DNA of 64,000 bases from Streptomyces nodosus (GCF_008704995.1 NZ_CP023747.1:5552001-5616000), one strand, 5' to 3'. Positions 42,728 through 51,573 are shown, counted from the stretch's first letter. Numbers and translations: made by a program. The notes: generated by a model from the sequence alone, not told the origin.

Positions 42728-44316
42728 GCGGGGATCATCGGACGCCGGCGCTGCTGCTTTTCGGTGTGTTTGTCGCTGTCACGCTGGCGATCACGACGTG
42801 GGTGAGCCGCAACCGTCGTGGTTCGGCGGAGGAGTTCTATGCCGGCGGGCGGCTGTTCTCGCCGATGGAGAATGGTTTTGCCATCGCGGGTGACTATATG
42901 TCGGCGGCCTCCTTCCTGGGGGTCACCGGACTGATCGCGCTCTTCGGGTACGACGGGCTGCTGTATGTGGTGGGCTTCTTCGTCGCCTGGCTGGTGGTGC
43001 TGTTCTTCGTCGCGGAGCTGGTCCGCAACTGCGGGCGGTTCACGCTCGCGGACGTGGTCGCGGCGCGGATGAGCGAGCGACCGGTGCGGATCGCGGCGGG
43101 GGCGTCCTCGGTGACCGTGTCCGTGCTGTATCTGGTGGCGCAGATGGTCGGGGCGGGCAGTCTGGTCGCGTTGCTGTTCGGGAGCACCAGCGAGGCGGCG
43201 CGTGCCTGGACGGTGATCGTCGTCGGCGCGCTGATGGTGATCTATGTGTCGCTGGGCGGGATGAGGGCGACCACCTGGATCCAGATCGTCAAGGCGGTAC
43301 TGCTGCTCGGCGGCACGGTGGCGCTGACCGTCCTCGTCCTGGTGCGTTTCCACGGGGATGTCGACGGCATGCTGCGCACCGCGGCGCAGCGCAGCGGCCA
43401 CGGCGAGGCGTTTCTCGCCCCGGGGCTGAAGTACGGCGGGAGCTGGACCGCGCGGATCGACTTCATCAGCCTGGGCCTGGCGCTGGTGCTGGGCACGGCG
43501 GGACTGCCGCACATCCTGTCCCGCTTCTACACGGTGCCGACGGCGCGTGCCGCCCGGCGGTCGGTGGTCTGGTCGATCGGGCTCATCGGCGGCTTCTATC
43601 TGATGACCGTCGTGCTGGGCTTCGGCGCGGCCGCGCTCGTCGGACCGGACGCGGTACGGGAGTCGAACACGGCCGGGAACACGGCGGTGCCGCTGCTGGC
43701 GCTGACCCTGGGCGGCGGGGCGGGGTCGACCGGTGGCACGGTTCTCTTCGCCATGGTCGCCGCGATCGCCTTCGCCACGATTCTCGCGGTGGTCGCCGGG
43801 ATCACCCTGGCCTCGTCCGCCTCCGTCGCGCACGATCTGTACGCCTCGCTGCGGCGGCGTCGCGCCGAGCCGCGCAGCGAGGTGACCGTCGCCAGGGTCG
43901 CCGCCGTAGGCATCGGTGTGGCGGCCATCGCGCTCGGGCTGCTGGCCCGGGACCTCAATGCGGCCTTTCTGGTGGGGCTCGCCTTCGCGGTCTCCGCGTC
44001 CGCGAATCTGCCGGTGCTGATGTACACGCTCTTCTGGCGCGGCTTCACCACCCGAGGTGCCCAGTGGGCGGTCTACGGCGGACTGGTGCCCGCGCTGGGC
44101 CTCGTCCTGCTGTCCCCGGTGGTCTCGGGCAGCCCGGAATCGCTGTTCCCGGCCGTGGACTTCCAGTACTTCCCGTTGCAGAACCCGGGCATCGTCTCCG
44201 TCCCGCTCGGCTTCCTGGCCGGCTGGCTCGGCACGGTCACCTCGCCGGAGCCCGCCGACGAGGCCAAGCACGCGGAGACCGAGGTCCGCTCCCTGACCGG
44301 GGCTGGCGCGGTCTGA
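42724..44316 (+). CDS. Solute:sodium symporter, ActP-like cation/acetate symporter
   Basis: A 530-residue transporter with about 13 transmembrane helices. 'RGSAEEFYAGGRLFSPMENGFAIAGDYMSAASFLGVTGLIAL' is typical of the acetate permease branch; 'TWIQIVKAVLLLGG', 'GTAGLPHILSRFYTVPTARAARRSV' and 'TFAT/ILAVVAGITLASSASVAHDLYA'-type segments follow. It probably imports acetate or another short monocarboxylate with a cation. The GTG at 42724 overlaps the DUF485 stop (GTGA). A strong terminator follows. Confidence 0.9.
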   Translation: MSGDHRTPALLLFGVFVAVTLAITTWVSRNRRGSAEEFYAGGRLFSPMENGFAIAGDYMSAASFLGVTGLIALFGYDGLLYVVGFFVAWLVVLFFVAELVRNCGRFTLADVVAARMSERPVRIAAGASSVTVSVLYLVAQMVGAGSLVALLFGSTSEAARAWTVIVVGALMVIYVSLGGMRATTWIQIVKAVLLLGGTVALTVLVLVRFHGDVDGMLRTAAQRSGHGEAFLAPGLKYGGSWTARIDFISLGLALVLGTAGLPHILSRFYTVPTARAARRSVVWSIGLIGGFYLMTVVLGFGAAALVGPDAVRESNTAGNTAVPLLALTLGGGAGSTGGTVLFAMVAAIAFATILAVVAGITLASSASVAHDLYASLRRRRAEPRSEVTVARVAAVGIGVAAIALGLLARDLNAAFLVGLAFAVSASANLPVLMYTLFWRGFTTRGAQWAVYGGLVPALGLVLLSPVVSGSPESLFPAVDFQYFPLQNPGIVSVPLGFLAGWLGTVTSPEPADEAKHAETEVRSLTGAGAV

Positions 44317-44335
44317 CTCCACCGGGCATCCACCG

Positions 44336-44383
44336 GGCACCCGGTCCGGCACCTTCGGCCACCGAGCCGCCGGACCGGGTGCC
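44336..44383 (+). terminator. Hairpin terminator of the symporter operon
   Basis: A perfect 15-bp stem (44336-44350 with 44369-44383; arms GGCACCCGGTCCGGC and its complement) 20 nt after the symporter stop, between convergent genes. Confidence 0.88.
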
Positions 44384-44435
44384 TACCGGAGCCCCCGGAC
44401 GCCGTGACGGGAGTGCCGTCGCTCGCGTCGTGGCG

Positions 44436-45128
44436 TCACGGTGCCACCCAGGCGTACCGGTGTTCGGGGCGCCCTGTGTCGCCGTACTTCAGGGAGAGGC
44501 GGAGTCGGCCGACCTGTTCCAGACGGCGTAGATAGCGCTGGGCGGTGGAGCGGCTGAGGCCCGTTCTGAGGGCCACCTCATGGGCGGAGAGCGGTTGGCC
44601 GGCCCGGTGCAGTACCCCGCAGATGAGGTCAGTGGTCGGCTCCGAGTGACCGGTGGGCAGACCGGGCGAGGAGGCCGCCGGCGCGGTGCGCAGGGCGCCG
44701 AAGATGCGGTCGACCTGTTCCTGGCCCGCCACCCCCCGGCCCCCGACACGCTCGACGGTGCGGCGCAGCGCGGCATAGGAATCGAGGCGTGTGCGCAGGG
44801 CGGTGAAGGTGAAGGGTTTGACCAGATAGTGCAGGGCGCCCAGACGCATCGCGGCCTGGACCGTCGCCACATCGCCGGTCGCCGTGATCATGATGACATC
44901 GGTGCCGTGGCCCCGTTCGCGCATGTGGTGGACCAGTTCGAGACCCGTCCGGTCGGGCAGATAGTGGTCGAGCAGAACCAGGTCGACCGGCGTGCGTTCC
45001 ACCGCGGCCAGCGCCTGAGCAGCGCTGTGGGCGCGGGCGGTGACCCGGAAGCCGGGAACCTTCCCCACATACATGGCGTTGATCTCGGCGACGCGGAAGT
45101 CGTCGTCCACGACCAGGACGTCAATCAT
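44436..45128 (-). CDS. CitB/DcuR-type response regulator without adjacent kinase
   Basis: A 230-residue regulator. The receiver has the acidic triad 'VVDDDFRVAEIN', phosphorylated Asp54 in 'LVLLDHYLPDRTG', and Lys in 'HYLVKPFTFTALRTRL'. The C-terminal helix-turn-helix is 'LSAHEVALRTGLSRSTAQRYLRRLE', as in CitB/DcuR regulators of citrate and C4-dicarboxylate genes. The ATG at 45128 has AAGGAGG 5 nt upstream. It is divergent from the ABC transporter and closely related to the regulator at 48138-48827, which does have a kinase. It may be a paralogue served by the same kinase. Confidence 0.92.
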   Translation of the reverse strand: MIDVLVVDDDFRVAEINAMYVGKVPGFRVTARAHSAAQALAAVERTPVDLVLLDHYLPDRTGLELVHHMRERGHGTDVIMITATGDVATVQAAMRLGALHYLVKPFTFTALRTRLDSYAALRRTVERVGGRGVAGQEQVDRIFGALRTAPAASSPGLPTGHSEPTTDLICGVLHRAGQPLSAHEVALRTGLSRSTAQRYLRRLEQVGRLRLSLKYGDTGRPEHRYAWVAP

Positions 45129-45275
45129 CGGGCCTCCTTCCCTCAGGACCGGACGAGCGTTACGCCCGTGTTTCGGCTCCGCAGTTGTAGCGCGAGCAAA
45201 AAGAGCACAACAGTCTCTTGCAAGCAGAAGGGGAGCTTGCGCCCGGAAGACTGCTGCGCAGGCCCGCCTCACCTC

Positions 45276-45281
45276 TACGGT
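45276..45281 (+). promoter_or_regulatory. Candidate -10 (TACGGT) of the ABC transporter operon, leaderless type
   Basis: TACGGT ends 8 nt before the ATG at 45290; no Shine-Dalgarno sequence is present. Confidence 0.5.
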
Positions 45282-45289
45282 CCCGGGCC

Positions 45290-46105
45290 ATGAGCACAGA
45301 CACCGGCTCCGCCATCGAGTTGCGGGGCGCGAGCAAGACCTTCCGGACCCCGTCAGGGGGTCTGCACACGGCGGTCAAGGACCTGGACCTGACCGTCGGC
45401 CGTGGCGAGTTCGTGGCCGTCGTCGGACCCACCGGCTGCGGCAAGTCGACGACCCTGACCCTGGTCAGCGGTCTGGAGGAGCCCACCGAGGGCGAGGTCC
45501 TGGTGGCCGGCGAGCCGGTCGCGGGCGTCGGGGACAAGGTCGGTTTCGTCTTCCAGCAGGACGCCACGTTCCCCTGGCGCACGGTCCTGTCCAATGTCAT
45601 GGCCGGCCCGCGCTTTCGCGGTGTCTCCAAGGCCGAGGCCAAGGAGAAGGCCCGTGCCTGGCTGGCCAGGGTCGGGCTCGCGGCCTTCGAGGACCGCTAC
45701 CCGCACCAGCTCTCCGGCGGTCAGCGCAAGCGTGTGGCCCTTGCGGCCACCTTCGTCAACGACCCCGAGATCCTGCTCATGGACGAGCCGTTCTCGGCGC
45801 TCGACGTACAGACCAGGGCGCTGATGTCGGACGAACTCCTGGAGCTGTGGGAGGGCACGGGCGCCTCGGTCGTGTTCGTCACGCACGACCTGGAGGAGTC
45901 GATCGCGCTGGCCGACAGGGTCGTGGTGATGACCGCGGGGCCGGCGACCGTGAAGCAGGTCTTCGACATCGACCTGCCGCGGCCGCGCAAGGTCGAATCG
46001 GTGCGCCTGGAGCCCCGGTTCATCGAGATCTACCGGGAGATCTGGGAGTCCCTCGGCGAAGAGGTCCGCATCACGCGTGAGAGGGGTGTCGCCGATGTCG
46101 CCTGA
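45290..46105 (+). CDS. ABC transporter ATPase, nitrate/sulfonate/taurine type
   Basis: A 271-residue ATPase of the SsuB/TauB/NrtD class. Walker A 'GPTGCGKSTTLTLVSGLEEP', Q loop 'FVFQQDATFPWRTVLSNVMAGP', signature 'LSGGQRKRVALA', Walker B 'ILLMDEPFSALD' and switch His 'VFVTHDLEESIALAD' are all intact. It energises uptake by the permease at 46095 and the lipoprotein at 47077. The ATG at 45290 fits the leaderless promoter; the frame upstream is not conserved. Its stop overlaps the permease start by 11 bp. Confidence 0.93.
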   Translation: MSTDTGSAIELRGASKTFRTPSGGLHTAVKDLDLTVGRGEFVAVVGPTGCGKSTTLTLVSGLEEPTEGEVLVAGEPVAGVGDKVGFVFQQDATFPWRTVLSNVMAGPRFRGVSKAEAKEKARAWLARVGLAAFEDRYPHQLSGGQRKRVALAATFVNDPEILLMDEPFSALDVQTRALMSDELLELWEGTGASVVFVTHDLEESIALADRVVVMTAGPATVKQVFDIDLPRPRKVESVRLEPRFIEIYREIWESLGEEVRITRERGVADVA

Positions 46106-46961
46106 GGTCGTCTCCGCGTCGGCGCCCGTCGACATGTCCAAGCAGCCCGACCGCACCCGGTCGCGCGCGCGTGCCGTCCGCAGACGCAGGACCCTGGTCA
46201 TCCTGGCCCGGCTGGTACTCCTGGTCGCCGTGCTCGGTCTGTGGGAGACGCTGTCACGGGCCGACGTCATCGATCCGTTCAACTTTTCGATGCCGTCGGA
46301 GATCTGGGACCAGATCTCCACCTGGGTCGCGCACGGCACCGCGCTCGGGTCCCTCGGCGAGCAGATCTGGGTGACGCTCCAGGAGGCGCTGGTCGGCTGG
46401 ATCATCGGTGTGGTGGCCGGTGTGGTCCTCGGTATCGCGCTGGGGCGGGTGGCCCTGCTCGCCGATGTCCTCGGGCCCTACATCAAGGTGCTCAACTCCA
46501 TCCCCAGGATCGTCCTCGCCCCGATCTTTGTGATCTGGTTCGGGCTCGGCCCGTCCTCCAAGATCGCCTCCGCCGTCGTCCTGGTCTTCTTCCCGGTGTT
46601 CTTCAACGCCTTCCAGGGCGCCCGTGAGGTCGACCGCAACCTGGTCGCCAACGCCCGGATCCTGGGGGCGAGCGATCGCCGGGTGACCTTCCAGGTGGTG
46701 ATCCCGTCGGCCACCTCCTGGATCTTCACCAGCCTCCATGTGAGCTTCGGCTTCGCCCTGATCGGTGCCATCGTCGGTGAGTACATCGGCGCCACCAAGG
46801 GCATCGGCCTGCTCGTCGCCCAGTCCCAGGGCACCTTCAACGCGGCCGGTGTGTATGCCGCGATGGTCATTCTCGCGGTCGTCGCGCTGGTGGCCGAGGG
46901 GCTGCTCACCTTCGCGGAACGCCGCATCTTCCGCTGGAAGCCGTCGGACTCGGAGCACTGA
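46095..46961 (+). CDS. ABC transporter permease, nitrate/sulfonate/taurine type
   Basis: A 288-residue permease of the SsuC/TauC family with about six helices. 'LVILARLVLLVAVLGLWETLS' is the first. The ATPase-contact loop is 'EVDRNLVANARILGASDRRVTFQVVIPSATSW', containing the EAA-like motif. 'FGFALIGAIVGEYIGATKGIGLLVAQSQG' is typical of the family. The ATG at 46095 has GAGAGGGG 8 nt upstream and overlaps the end of the ATPase gene. Same operon. Confidence 0.92.
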   Translation: MSPEVVSASAPVDMSKQPDRTRSRARAVRRRRTLVILARLVLLVAVLGLWETLSRADVIDPFNFSMPSEIWDQISTWVAHGTALGSLGEQIWVTLQEALVGWIIGVVAGVVLGIALGRVALLADVLGPYIKVLNSIPRIVLAPIFVIWFGLGPSSKIASAVVLVFFPVFFNAFQGAREVDRNLVANARILGASDRRVTFQVVIPSATSWIFTSLHVSFGFALIGAIVGEYIGATKGIGLLVAQSQGTFNAAGVYAAMVILAVVALVAEGLLTFAERRIFRWKPSDSEH

Positions 46962-47076
46962 GGCTCCTTCACGACCAGATCGGGGCGTCCACGCACCGGA
47001 CGGCTCCGCGCGGAGCCCCCGCGGGATGTCCCCGCCTCCTCCTTCGCACCGCCCTCTCACAAGGACGTGAACCATC

Positions 47077-48123
47077 ATGCGCAAGTCCGCCAGAATCGCC
47101 GCCCTCGCCACCGTCGGCCTGCTCGCCGCCGGCTCGCTCACCGCCTGTGCCGATGAGGCCGCCTCCACCTCCGGCAAGGGCGGTGGAAAGGGCGAGAAGG
47201 TCAAGATCATGGTCGGTGGTCTGGACAAGGTCATCTATCTGCCCGCGATGCTCACCCAGCAGCTCGGCTACTTCGACGCCGAGGGCCTCGATGTGGAACT
47301 GCTGAGCGAGCCCGCCGGAGTACAGGCCGAGACCGCGCTGGTAGCCGGCCAGGTGCAGGGCACCGTCGGCTTCTACGACCACACCCTGGACCTCCAGACC
47401 AAGGGCAAGCACGTCGAGTCCGTGGTGCAGTTCTCGCATGCGCCCGGCGAGGTCGAGATCGTCTCGAACAAGGTCGCGAAGGACATCACCTCGCCCAAGG
47501 ACTTCAAGGGCAGGAAGCTCGGCGTCACCGGCCTCGGCTCCTCGACCGACTTCCTCACCAAGTACCTCGCGGTCAAGAACGGCGTGCAGGTCAGCGAGTT
47601 CAGCCCGGTCGCCGTCGGCGCCGGTCCGACGTTCCTCTCCGCCCTGGAGAAGGGCTCCATCGACGCCGGTATGACGACGGACCCGACCGTCGCCATGGCG
47701 CTGGAGAAGAAGATCGGCAAGGTGCTCGTCGACATGCGCACCCCCGAGGGGTCGCAGGAGGCGCTCGGCGGTCCGTACCCGTCGTCCAGCCTGTACATGC
47801 AGACGGACTGGGTGAACGGCCACAAGGACACGGTCCAGAAGCTCGCCAACGCCTTTGTGAAGACCCTCAAGTGGATGTCCACGCACTCCGCGGACGAGAT
47901 CGCCGCCAAGATGCCGGCCGACTACTCCCAGGGCGACAAGAAGCTCTATGCGAGTGCCATCGAGAGCACGCTTCCGATGTTCACCGAGGACGGCGTGATG
48001 CCCGAGAACGGTCCGGAGACGGTCGAGAAGGTTCTCAAGGCGTTCAACCCGAATATCAAGAACGCCACCATCGACCTCGGCAAGACCTTCACCACGGAGT
48101 TCGTGGAGAAGGCCGCGGGCTGA
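47077..48123 (+). CDS. ABC transporter substrate-binding lipoprotein (NMT1/SsuA type)
   Basis: A 348-residue lipoprotein: 'MRKSARIAALATVGLLAAGSLTAC' has a Leu-Thr-Ala-Cys lipobox. The two-lobed periplasmic-binding fold resembles SsuA/NrtA/THI5 proteins: 'VKIMVGGLDKVIYLPAMLTQQLGYFDAEGLDVELLSEP', 'LVAGQVQGTVGFYDHTLDLQTKGK', 'KDFKGRKLGVTGLGSSTDFLTKYL' and 'ALEKGSIDAGMTTDPTVAMALE'. It captures the substrate for the permease/ATPase pair. The ligand class (sulfonate, nitrate, pyrimidine precursor or aromatic acid) cannot be told. It lies 115 bp after the permease. Confidence 0.92.
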   Translation: MRKSARIAALATVGLLAAGSLTACADEAASTSGKGGGKGEKVKIMVGGLDKVIYLPAMLTQQLGYFDAEGLDVELLSEPAGVQAETALVAGQVQGTVGFYDHTLDLQTKGKHVESVVQFSHAPGEVEIVSNKVAKDITSPKDFKGRKLGVTGLGSSTDFLTKYLAVKNGVQVSEFSPVAVGAGPTFLSALEKGSIDAGMTTDPTVAMALEKKIGKVLVDMRTPEGSQEALGGPYPSSSLYMQTDWVNGHKDTVQKLANAFVKTLKWMSTHSADEIAAKMPADYSQGDKKLYASAIESTLPMFTEDGVMPENGPETVEKVLKAFNPNIKNATIDLGKTFTTEFVEKAAG

Positions 48124-48137
48124 GCCCCGGCCGTGCC

Positions 48138-48827
48138 TCAGACGCGGGCCGCCCAGACATAGCGATGCTCCGGGCGGCCCGCGTCGCCGTACTTGAGGGT
48201 CAGGGTGGCCTGTCCCGAACGCTCCAGGACCTTCAGATAGCGCTGGGCGGTCTGGCGGCTCAGCCCGGTCCGCTCGGCGATGTCCTGGGCGGACATCGGT
48301 CCCCGGGCCCGCATCAGGACACGGCGCACGAGATCCGCGGTGACGGGGGAGTGACCCTTCGGCAGCCCCGGTTCCGGACCCGCCGCCAGCGCGCCGAAGA
48401 TCCGGTCCACCTCGGCCTGTTCGGCCTCGCCACCGCCGTCGAGGGTGCGGCGCAGCGCGGCGTACGCCTCCAGCTTGGCGCGCAGGCCCGCGAAGGCGAA
48501 CGGCTTGACCAGATACTGGAGCGCGCCCTGTCGCAGCGCCGCCTGCACCGTCCCGACGTCACGGGCCGCCGTCACCATGATCACGTCGATGGCGTGACCG
48601 CGTCCTCGCATCTCCTGGACCACCGAGAGTCCTGAGGCATCGGGCAGATGCTGGTCCATCAGGACCAGGTCCAGACGGGGCAGGGTCTCCATCCGGTGCA
48701 GCGCCTCGGCCGCGGTGTGCGCCTGGCCGGCCACATGAAATCCGGGAACCTTCGCCACATACGCGGAGTTGACCCGCGCGACCCGGGTGTCGTCGTCCAC
48801 GACCAGCACCTCGAAGGGCGGGGTCAA
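48138..48827 (-). CDS. CitB/DcuR-type response regulator (paired with CitA-type kinase)
   Basis: A 229-residue regulator with receiver motifs 'VLVVDDDTRVARVN', phosphorylated Asp58 in 'LVLMDQHLPDASG' and 'QYLVKPFAFAGLRAKL', and the DNA-binding motif 'MSAQDIAERTGLSRQTAQRYLKVLE'. It probably starts at the TTG at 48827, which overlaps the stop of the kinase gene (TTGA) and follows GGGGGAGGAA. It is highly similar to the regulator at 44436-45128. The transporter operon lies between the two regulators and is convergent with this one. Confidence 0.92.
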   Translation of the reverse strand: MTPPFEVLVVDDDTRVARVNSAYVAKVPGFHVAGQAHTAAEALHRMETLPRLDLVLMDQHLPDASGLSVVQEMRGRGHAIDVIMVTAARDVGTVQAALRQGALQYLVKPFAFAGLRAKLEAYAALRRTLDGGGEAEQAEVDRIFGALAAGPEPGLPKGHSPVTADLVRRVLMRARGPMSAQDIAERTGLSRQTAQRYLKVLERSGQATLTLKYGDAGRPEHRYVWAARV

Positions 48828-50494
48828 CGCAGTTCCTCCCCCAGGGCGCGGACGGGTGATTCCACGGCCGATGCCCCGTCCGGCTCCTCCAGTGCCTCCG
48901 GCAGGACGACGACGAACTCCGCGCCCCCGCCCTCCGCCTCGCCCACCCGGGCCACGCCCCCCTGCCGTTCGGCGAGACGGCGCACCAGGGAGAGCCCGAT
49001 GCCCCGTTTGCCGTGGGCCGGGGGCTGTTTGGTGGACCATCCGTCCGTGAAGATCAGCTCCCGCCGCTCGGCGGGTATCCCGGGCCCGGTGTCCCGCACC
49101 CTGAGGACCGCCGTACGGCCCTCGGCGCGCATGTCCAGCTCGACCAGGGCGTGCGGGGTGCCCGCGACGGCGTCCAGCGCGTTGTCGACCAGATTGCCCA
49201 CGATCGTGACCAGCCCCCTCGGATCGATCAACCGGTCCGGCAGCAGCGTACGGTCCGAGATCCACAGGGCCACACCGCGCTCGGCGGCGACCGTGGCTTT
49301 GCCCACCAACAGGGCCGCGAGCAGCGGGTCGTGGATCTTCTCGGTGACCTGTTCGGCGGTGGCCCGGTGGTCGCCCACCACCTCGCCGATGAACTCCAGG
49401 GCGTCGTCGTACATCTCCAGTTCGAGCAGTCCCAGCAGGGTGTGCATACGGTTGGCGTGCTCGTGGTCCTGGGCGCGCAGGGCGTCGATCAGACCGTGGG
49501 TGGAGTCCAGTTCCCGGCCCAGCCGCTCCAGTTCGGTGCGATCCCGCAGGGTGGCGACGGCGCCCCCGTCGTCGGTGGGCATCCGGTTGGCGACCAGGAC
49601 GCGGTGACCGCGCACGGTGAGCAGATCGGTGCCGGTGACCCGTCCGGCCAGCACATCGGTCGTACGGCCCTCGCCGAGCGCCTCGTCCAGGGACCGGCCC
49701 ACGGCCTCCTCGCCGAGGCCCAGCAGCCGCTGCGCCTCGTCGTTGAGGAGCCGTACCCGGCCTGCGCGGTCCAGGGCGACCACCCCCTCCCTGATGCCGT
49801 GCAGCATCGCCTCCCGCTCCGCGAGCAGCGCCGCGATGTCCGAGAAGGCCAGATCACGGGTCTGCCGCTGGACCCTGCGCGAGATCAGATACGCGGCCAG
49901 CGCGCCGATCGCCAGGGCCGTGCCCGCGTAGGCGAACAGTCCGGGTATCGCATGGATCAGCCGGGCCCGCACATTGTCGTACTCGATGCCCACGGAGACG
50001 GCGCCGATGATCCGGCCGTGCCGGTCCCGCAGCGGCACCTTGCCGCGGGCCGAGCGGCCCAGGGTGCCACTGTCGATCTCCATGACCTCCTTGCCGGCCA
50101 GGGCCTCGCTCGGGTCGGTCGAGACGACCTTGCCGATCTGCGAGGGATCCCGGTGCGACCAGCGCACATGCCGCATGTTCATCACGACCACATACTCGGC
50201 GTGGCTGGCCTTGCGGATGCGTTCCGCCTCCACCTGCACCGGTCCGTCGGGCGAGGGCGCCGTCGTCTGCAGGTCCTCGGCGATCTGCGGCTGAGCCGCC
50301 GTGCTCTGTGCGATCGCGAGGGCCCGGCGCATGGCCTGCTCGTCCAGCAGATGGCCGAGCGGCGCCAGGAACAGACCGGTGGCGAGCACCGCGACACCCG
50401 CGGCGATCGTCAGCTGCATCAGCAGGACCTGCGAGAACATCCGCCGCGGCAGACCGAGACGCAGTCGTCGTGCGGGAGGAGAGAGGCGGCTCAT
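48824..50494 (-). CDS. CitA/DcuS-type sensor histidine kinase
   Basis: A 556-residue membrane kinase. Helix 1 ('VLLMQLTIAAGVAVLATGLFLAPL') and helix 2 ('AYAGTALAIGALAAYLI') enclose an extracellular PDC/Cache sensor of about 150 residues with 'SHAEYVVVMNMRHVRWSHRDPSQIGK', typical of citrate and C4-dicarboxylate sensors. A cytoplasmic PAS domain follows ('MLHGIREGVVALDRAGRVRLLNDEAQRLLG'). The SpoOB-like phosphoacceptor is His344 in 'DHEHANRMHTLLGLLELE', and the ATPase has 'NLVDNALDAVAG' and 'RGIGLSLVRRLAERQGG'. It likely senses an external carboxylate. The start at 50494 has a TACCGT hexamer 6 nt upstream (leaderless). Confidence 0.93.
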   Translation of the reverse strand: MSRLSPPARRLRLGLPRRMFSQVLLMQLTIAAGVAVLATGLFLAPLGHLLDEQAMRRALAIAQSTAAQPQIAEDLQTTAPSPDGPVQVEAERIRKASHAEYVVVMNMRHVRWSHRDPSQIGKVVSTDPSEALAGKEVMEIDSGTLGRSARGKVPLRDRHGRIIGAVSVGIEYDNVRARLIHAIPGLFAYAGTALAIGALAAYLISRRVQRQTRDLAFSDIAALLAEREAMLHGIREGVVALDRAGRVRLLNDEAQRLLGLGEEAVGRSLDEALGEGRTTDVLAGRVTGTDLLTVRGHRVLVANRMPTDDGGAVATLRDRTELERLGRELDSTHGLIDALRAQDHEHANRMHTLLGLLELEMYDDALEFIGEVVGDHRATAEQVTEKIHDPLLAALLVGKATVAAERGVALWISDRTLLPDRLIDPRGLVTIVGNLVDNALDAVAGTPHALVELDMRAEGRTAVLRVRDTGPGIPAERRELIFTDGWSTKQPPAHGKRGIGLSLVRRLAERQGGVARVGEAEGGGAEFVVVLPEALEEPDGASAVESPVRALGEELR

Positions 50495-50500
50495 GGGTAG

Positions 50501-50506
50501 ACGGTA
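50501..50506 (-). promoter_or_regulatory. Candidate -10 (TACCGT) of the CitA-type kinase gene, leaderless type
   Basis: On the minus strand TACCGT ends 6 nt before the ATG at 50494; no Shine-Dalgarno sequence. Confidence 0.55.
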
Positions 50507-50603
50507 CGGGGCCGGACGCGTCCCGCCGCAAGGGACGAGCCCGGTAACCGCGGTACGGCACGGGGGATCGGCACGCGGTGTCCGCACACCCCCAGGGCAC
50601 GCC

Positions 50604-51554
50604 TCAGCAGTGCGCGGGGTCGGCGACGACCGCGCCGAGCAGCTCCCGTACCGACACGACATCCATCCGCGCCGGTGAACCCAGCGGTGAGCCGCAGCTC
50701 TCCGGGCGCGGCGGCAGGGAGGCGCCCCGGGCCACCAGGACGCGCCACAGCCGGCCGTCGGTGTGGGCGACGGTGATCTCCCAGCGCGGCGCGGTCCCGT
50801 CCGTGCGGACCACGGTCAGCGCGTCCGCCTCGTCCACCCGGGCCGCCGTGCGCACCGCGAGCTCCGCCGCCTGGGCGGGCCGCTCCCAGGCGGAGTTGCC
50901 CCGGCAGCCCTCGACGACGACCCGTCCCTCGCGCACCCCCTGGAGGACCTCCTTGACCTGCGGCGCCTGAATCCGCCCATAGGCGTAACCGAACGGCAGG
51001 ACCAGCACGGTGGGCGAGAAGCGGTGGCCGCCCAGGTGGGTGACCTCCCAGACGCCATGGACCCCGGAGGCGGCCAGCTCGGCCGCCAGGGGACGGCCGA
51101 GGAGGGCACAGCAACGGTCCCGCTTGCCGTTGGTGCAGACCAGCGCGAGCGGGTCGCCGAGGTGGGGCCGGCCGCCCAGAGCCGTGTCGAAGGTGCGCGG
51201 ATCGCCCTCGCCGAGCGCGGCGAGGTCCAGGTCGAGCAGCCGCTCCGGCGCGCAGGTCGTGGCGGAGCGCAGCCAGGTCCGCCCGGGAACGGTGTGCGCC
51301 GCATACACCTGACGTACGGCGGAGCTGCCGCAGTCGGCGTGCCGGCCGGGGCGGCGGATCAACGCGATCCGTACGCCGGTGCCCTCGGCGGCCGCCTCGA
51401 GGGCGCGGCCCAGTTCCGGATCCAGATGGCTCGAGGTGAGCGCCTTGGCACCCCAGGGGCCGGGCTGTTCCAGGAGCAGCCATGTCCTCGCGGTCGCCGC
51501 GGTCCCCGCGAGAGGCTCGTCGAGGTCCCGGGACTCGGTCGTGCATGTACCCAC
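50604..51554 (-). CDS. Sucrase/ferredoxin-like family protein, predicted iron-regulated
   Basis: A 316-residue cytoplasmic protein of the sucrase/ferredoxin-like family, which has a thioredoxin-like, 2Fe-2S ferredoxin-type fold. Cysteines sit in 'HADCGSS', 'TNGKRDRCCALLGRPLA' and 'VEGCRGNSAW', the last two in the positions used for cluster binding in related ferredoxins. 'VWEVTHLGGHRFSPTVLVLPFGYAYG' is the family core. The biochemical role is not established. The GTG at 51554 fits a TAGGCT hexamer 7 nt upstream (leaderless), and that hexamer lies inside a strong match to the DmdR/IdeR iron box, so expression should rise in low iron. Confidence 0.83.
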   Translation of the reverse strand: MGTCTTESRDLDEPLAGTAATARTWLLLEQPGPWGAKALTSSHLDPELGRALEAAAEGTGVRIALIRRPGRHADCGSSAVRQVYAAHTVPGRTWLRSATTCAPERLLDLDLAALGEGDPRTFDTALGGRPHLGDPLALVCTNGKRDRCCALLGRPLAAELAASGVHGVWEVTHLGGHRFSPTVLVLPFGYAYGRIQAPQVKEVLQGVREGRVVVEGCRGNSAWERPAQAAELAVRTAARVDEADALTVVRTDGTAPRWEITVAHTDGRLWRVLVARGASLPPRPESCGSPLGSPARMDVVSVRELLGAVVADPAHC

Positions 51555-51573
51555 AGAGGTGAGCCTAACCTGA
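51555..51573 (-). promoter_or_regulatory. Iron box (DmdR/IdeR-type) overlapping the -10 of the sucrase/ferredoxin-like gene
   Basis: Read on the minus strand, TCAGGTTAGGCTCACCTCT matches the Streptomyces iron box TTAGGTTAGGCTCACCTAA at 16 of 19 positions. It contains the TAGGCT -10 hexamer and abuts the start codon, an ideal site for repression by an iron-loaded DtxR-family regulator. Confidence 0.8.
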
